From Paracoccaceae bacterium (lineage in GTDB: Bacteria; Pseudomonadota; Alphaproteobacteria; Rhodobacterales; Rhodobacteraceae), in contig JAMWZF010000090.1 in the NCBI GenBank assembly GCA_024304875.1, forward strand, positions 1 through 8,794: a stretch of DNA of 8,794 bases, in the 5' to 3' direction. Both the position numbers and the translations under genes were made by a program. Below, piece after piece: positions 8,466 to 8,794 of the stretch. Under the pieces are notes generated by a model. The model did no database searches. It was not told the origin of the DNA and saw nothing but the letters and a program-made list of their open reading frames with translations. How positions within the stretch are numbered: the stretch's first letter is position 1; each line of letters begins with the position of its first letter.

Positions 8466-8576
8466 ATTTCCACCTTTCGTGAAGTATCGAAGTGTTTGGC
8501 CGATCCAGACCAGACCGCGCCCGCCGATGCAAGCCCCGCTCTTGCATGGCCCTCGCCTCCGGGGCAAACCCGGCTG
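8466..8576. other. Divergent arsH/tdk control region with a bulged 10-bp dyad
   Basis: These 111 bp must hold promoters for arsH (leftward) and tdk (rightward). ATGCAAG (8527-8533) and CTTGCAT (8541-8547) form a perfect dyad with a 7-nt spacer. GCC/GGC (8523-8525/8548-8550) extends it past one bulged G. It could be an operator or a 5' leader hairpin for tdk, whose ATG is 27 nt further on. Nearer arsH, GAAGT occurs twice (8481-8485 and 8489-8493), 8 bp apart. A -10-like GATACT on the minus strand overlaps these repeats, but no matching -35 is visible. Confidence 0.45.
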
Positions 8577-8794
8577 ATGGCCAAGCTCTACTTCCACTAC
8601 TCGACGATGAACGCCGGCAAGTCGACCGTGCTCCTCCAGGCGTCCCACAACTACGTCGAGCGGGGGATGGAGACCTACCTCCTGACCGCGCGGCTGGACC
8701 ACCGCGCCGGCAAGGGCCGGATCGCCAGCCGGATCGGGATCGGGGTCGAGGCGGATACCTTCGGGCCGGAGGACGACCTCTTCGCGCGGCTTGC
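8577..8794 (+). CDS. tdk: Thymidine kinase, 3' partial
   Basis: Thymidine kinase phosphorylates thymidine with ATP in the pyrimidine salvage pathway of the cytoplasm. Seventy-two codons are visible before the window ends. The start MAKLYFHYSTMNAGKST contains the family's P-loop (NAGKST, residues 12-17), and VLLQASHNYVERGMETYLLTA (18-38 overall) and SRIGIGVEAD match the E. coli-type enzyme closely. The catalytic Glu, the lasso loop and the zinc site lie beyond the window. The ATG at 8577 is the canonical start for this family. The ribosome binding site is poor (GGGG at 8561-8564, 12 nt away), and the frame is open further upstream without another convincing start. It is divergent from arsH. 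Confidence 0.93.
   Translation, partial: MAKLYFHYSTMNAGKSTVLLQASHNYVERGMETYLLTARLDHRAGKGRIASRIGIGVEADTFGPEDDLFARL

Noticed and set aside
8466..8702. An N-terminal extension of ArsH up to 8702
   Set aside because: It would overlap the start of tdk and lacks ArsH similarity. The ATG at 8465 has a good ribosome binding site and the usual family N-terminus.

Overview
The window is very GC-rich, and its protein-coding genes show strong G/C third-position bias. The protein types (a long stand-alone CarB, ArsR/SRPBCC pairs, ArsH, an E. coli-like thymidine kinase) suggest an alphaproteobacterium, probably of the Rhodobacteraceae/Rhodobacterales type. This placement is an inference from composition and gene style; no rRNA or other taxonomic marker is present. 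The region looks chromosomal. I see no insertion sequence, integrase, CRISPR array, tRNA or rRNA.

Layout, left to right. Positions 1-149 hold the C-terminal end of a Pro/Ala-rich protein of unknown function. A short gap with hairpins and a good promoter leads to carB (269-3640, +), the large subunit of carbamoyl-phosphate synthase. A GC-rich hairpin separates carB from a convergent gene (3684-5528, -) for an exported, acidic, cysteine-free protein of unknown function. A 250-bp divergent intergenic region follows. Next is a FabH-type beta-ketoacyl-ACP synthase III (5779-6897, +), most like the Pseudomonas aeruginosa PA3286 enzyme that I recall. Then comes a two-gene operon for an ArsR-family repressor (6948-7271, +) and an SRPBCC/AHSA1-type protein (7268-7660, +), which overlap by 4 nt. 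A hairpin lies between this operon and the convergent arsH (7734-8465, -), an NADPH-dependent FMN reductase of arsenical resistance. The window ends in the first 72 codons of a divergent thymidine kinase gene, tdk (8577 onward, +).

Most of the content is ordinary housekeeping and accessory metabolism, and I found no large undescribed multigene system. The two best signals are regulatory. First, the carB promoter has the initially transcribed sequence AATTTG placed 7 nt after a TATAAG -10 box. This is the arrangement I recall from E. coli pyrBI, where UTP-dependent reiterative transcription controls pyrimidine genes. Since carB is itself a pyrimidine/arginine gene, this may be a UTP-sensing start site. 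Second, a perfect 11+4+11 palindrome lies over the -10 region of the arsR/SRPBCC promoter, whose -35 box is embedded in the stop codon of the preceding gene. This is a very clear candidate autorepression operator for an ArsR protein that lacks the classical metal-binding cysteines.

carB and tdk are both pyrimidine genes, in de novo synthesis and salvage respectively, but they are 5 kb apart with unrelated genes between them. Nothing in the sequence shows that they are co-regulated.
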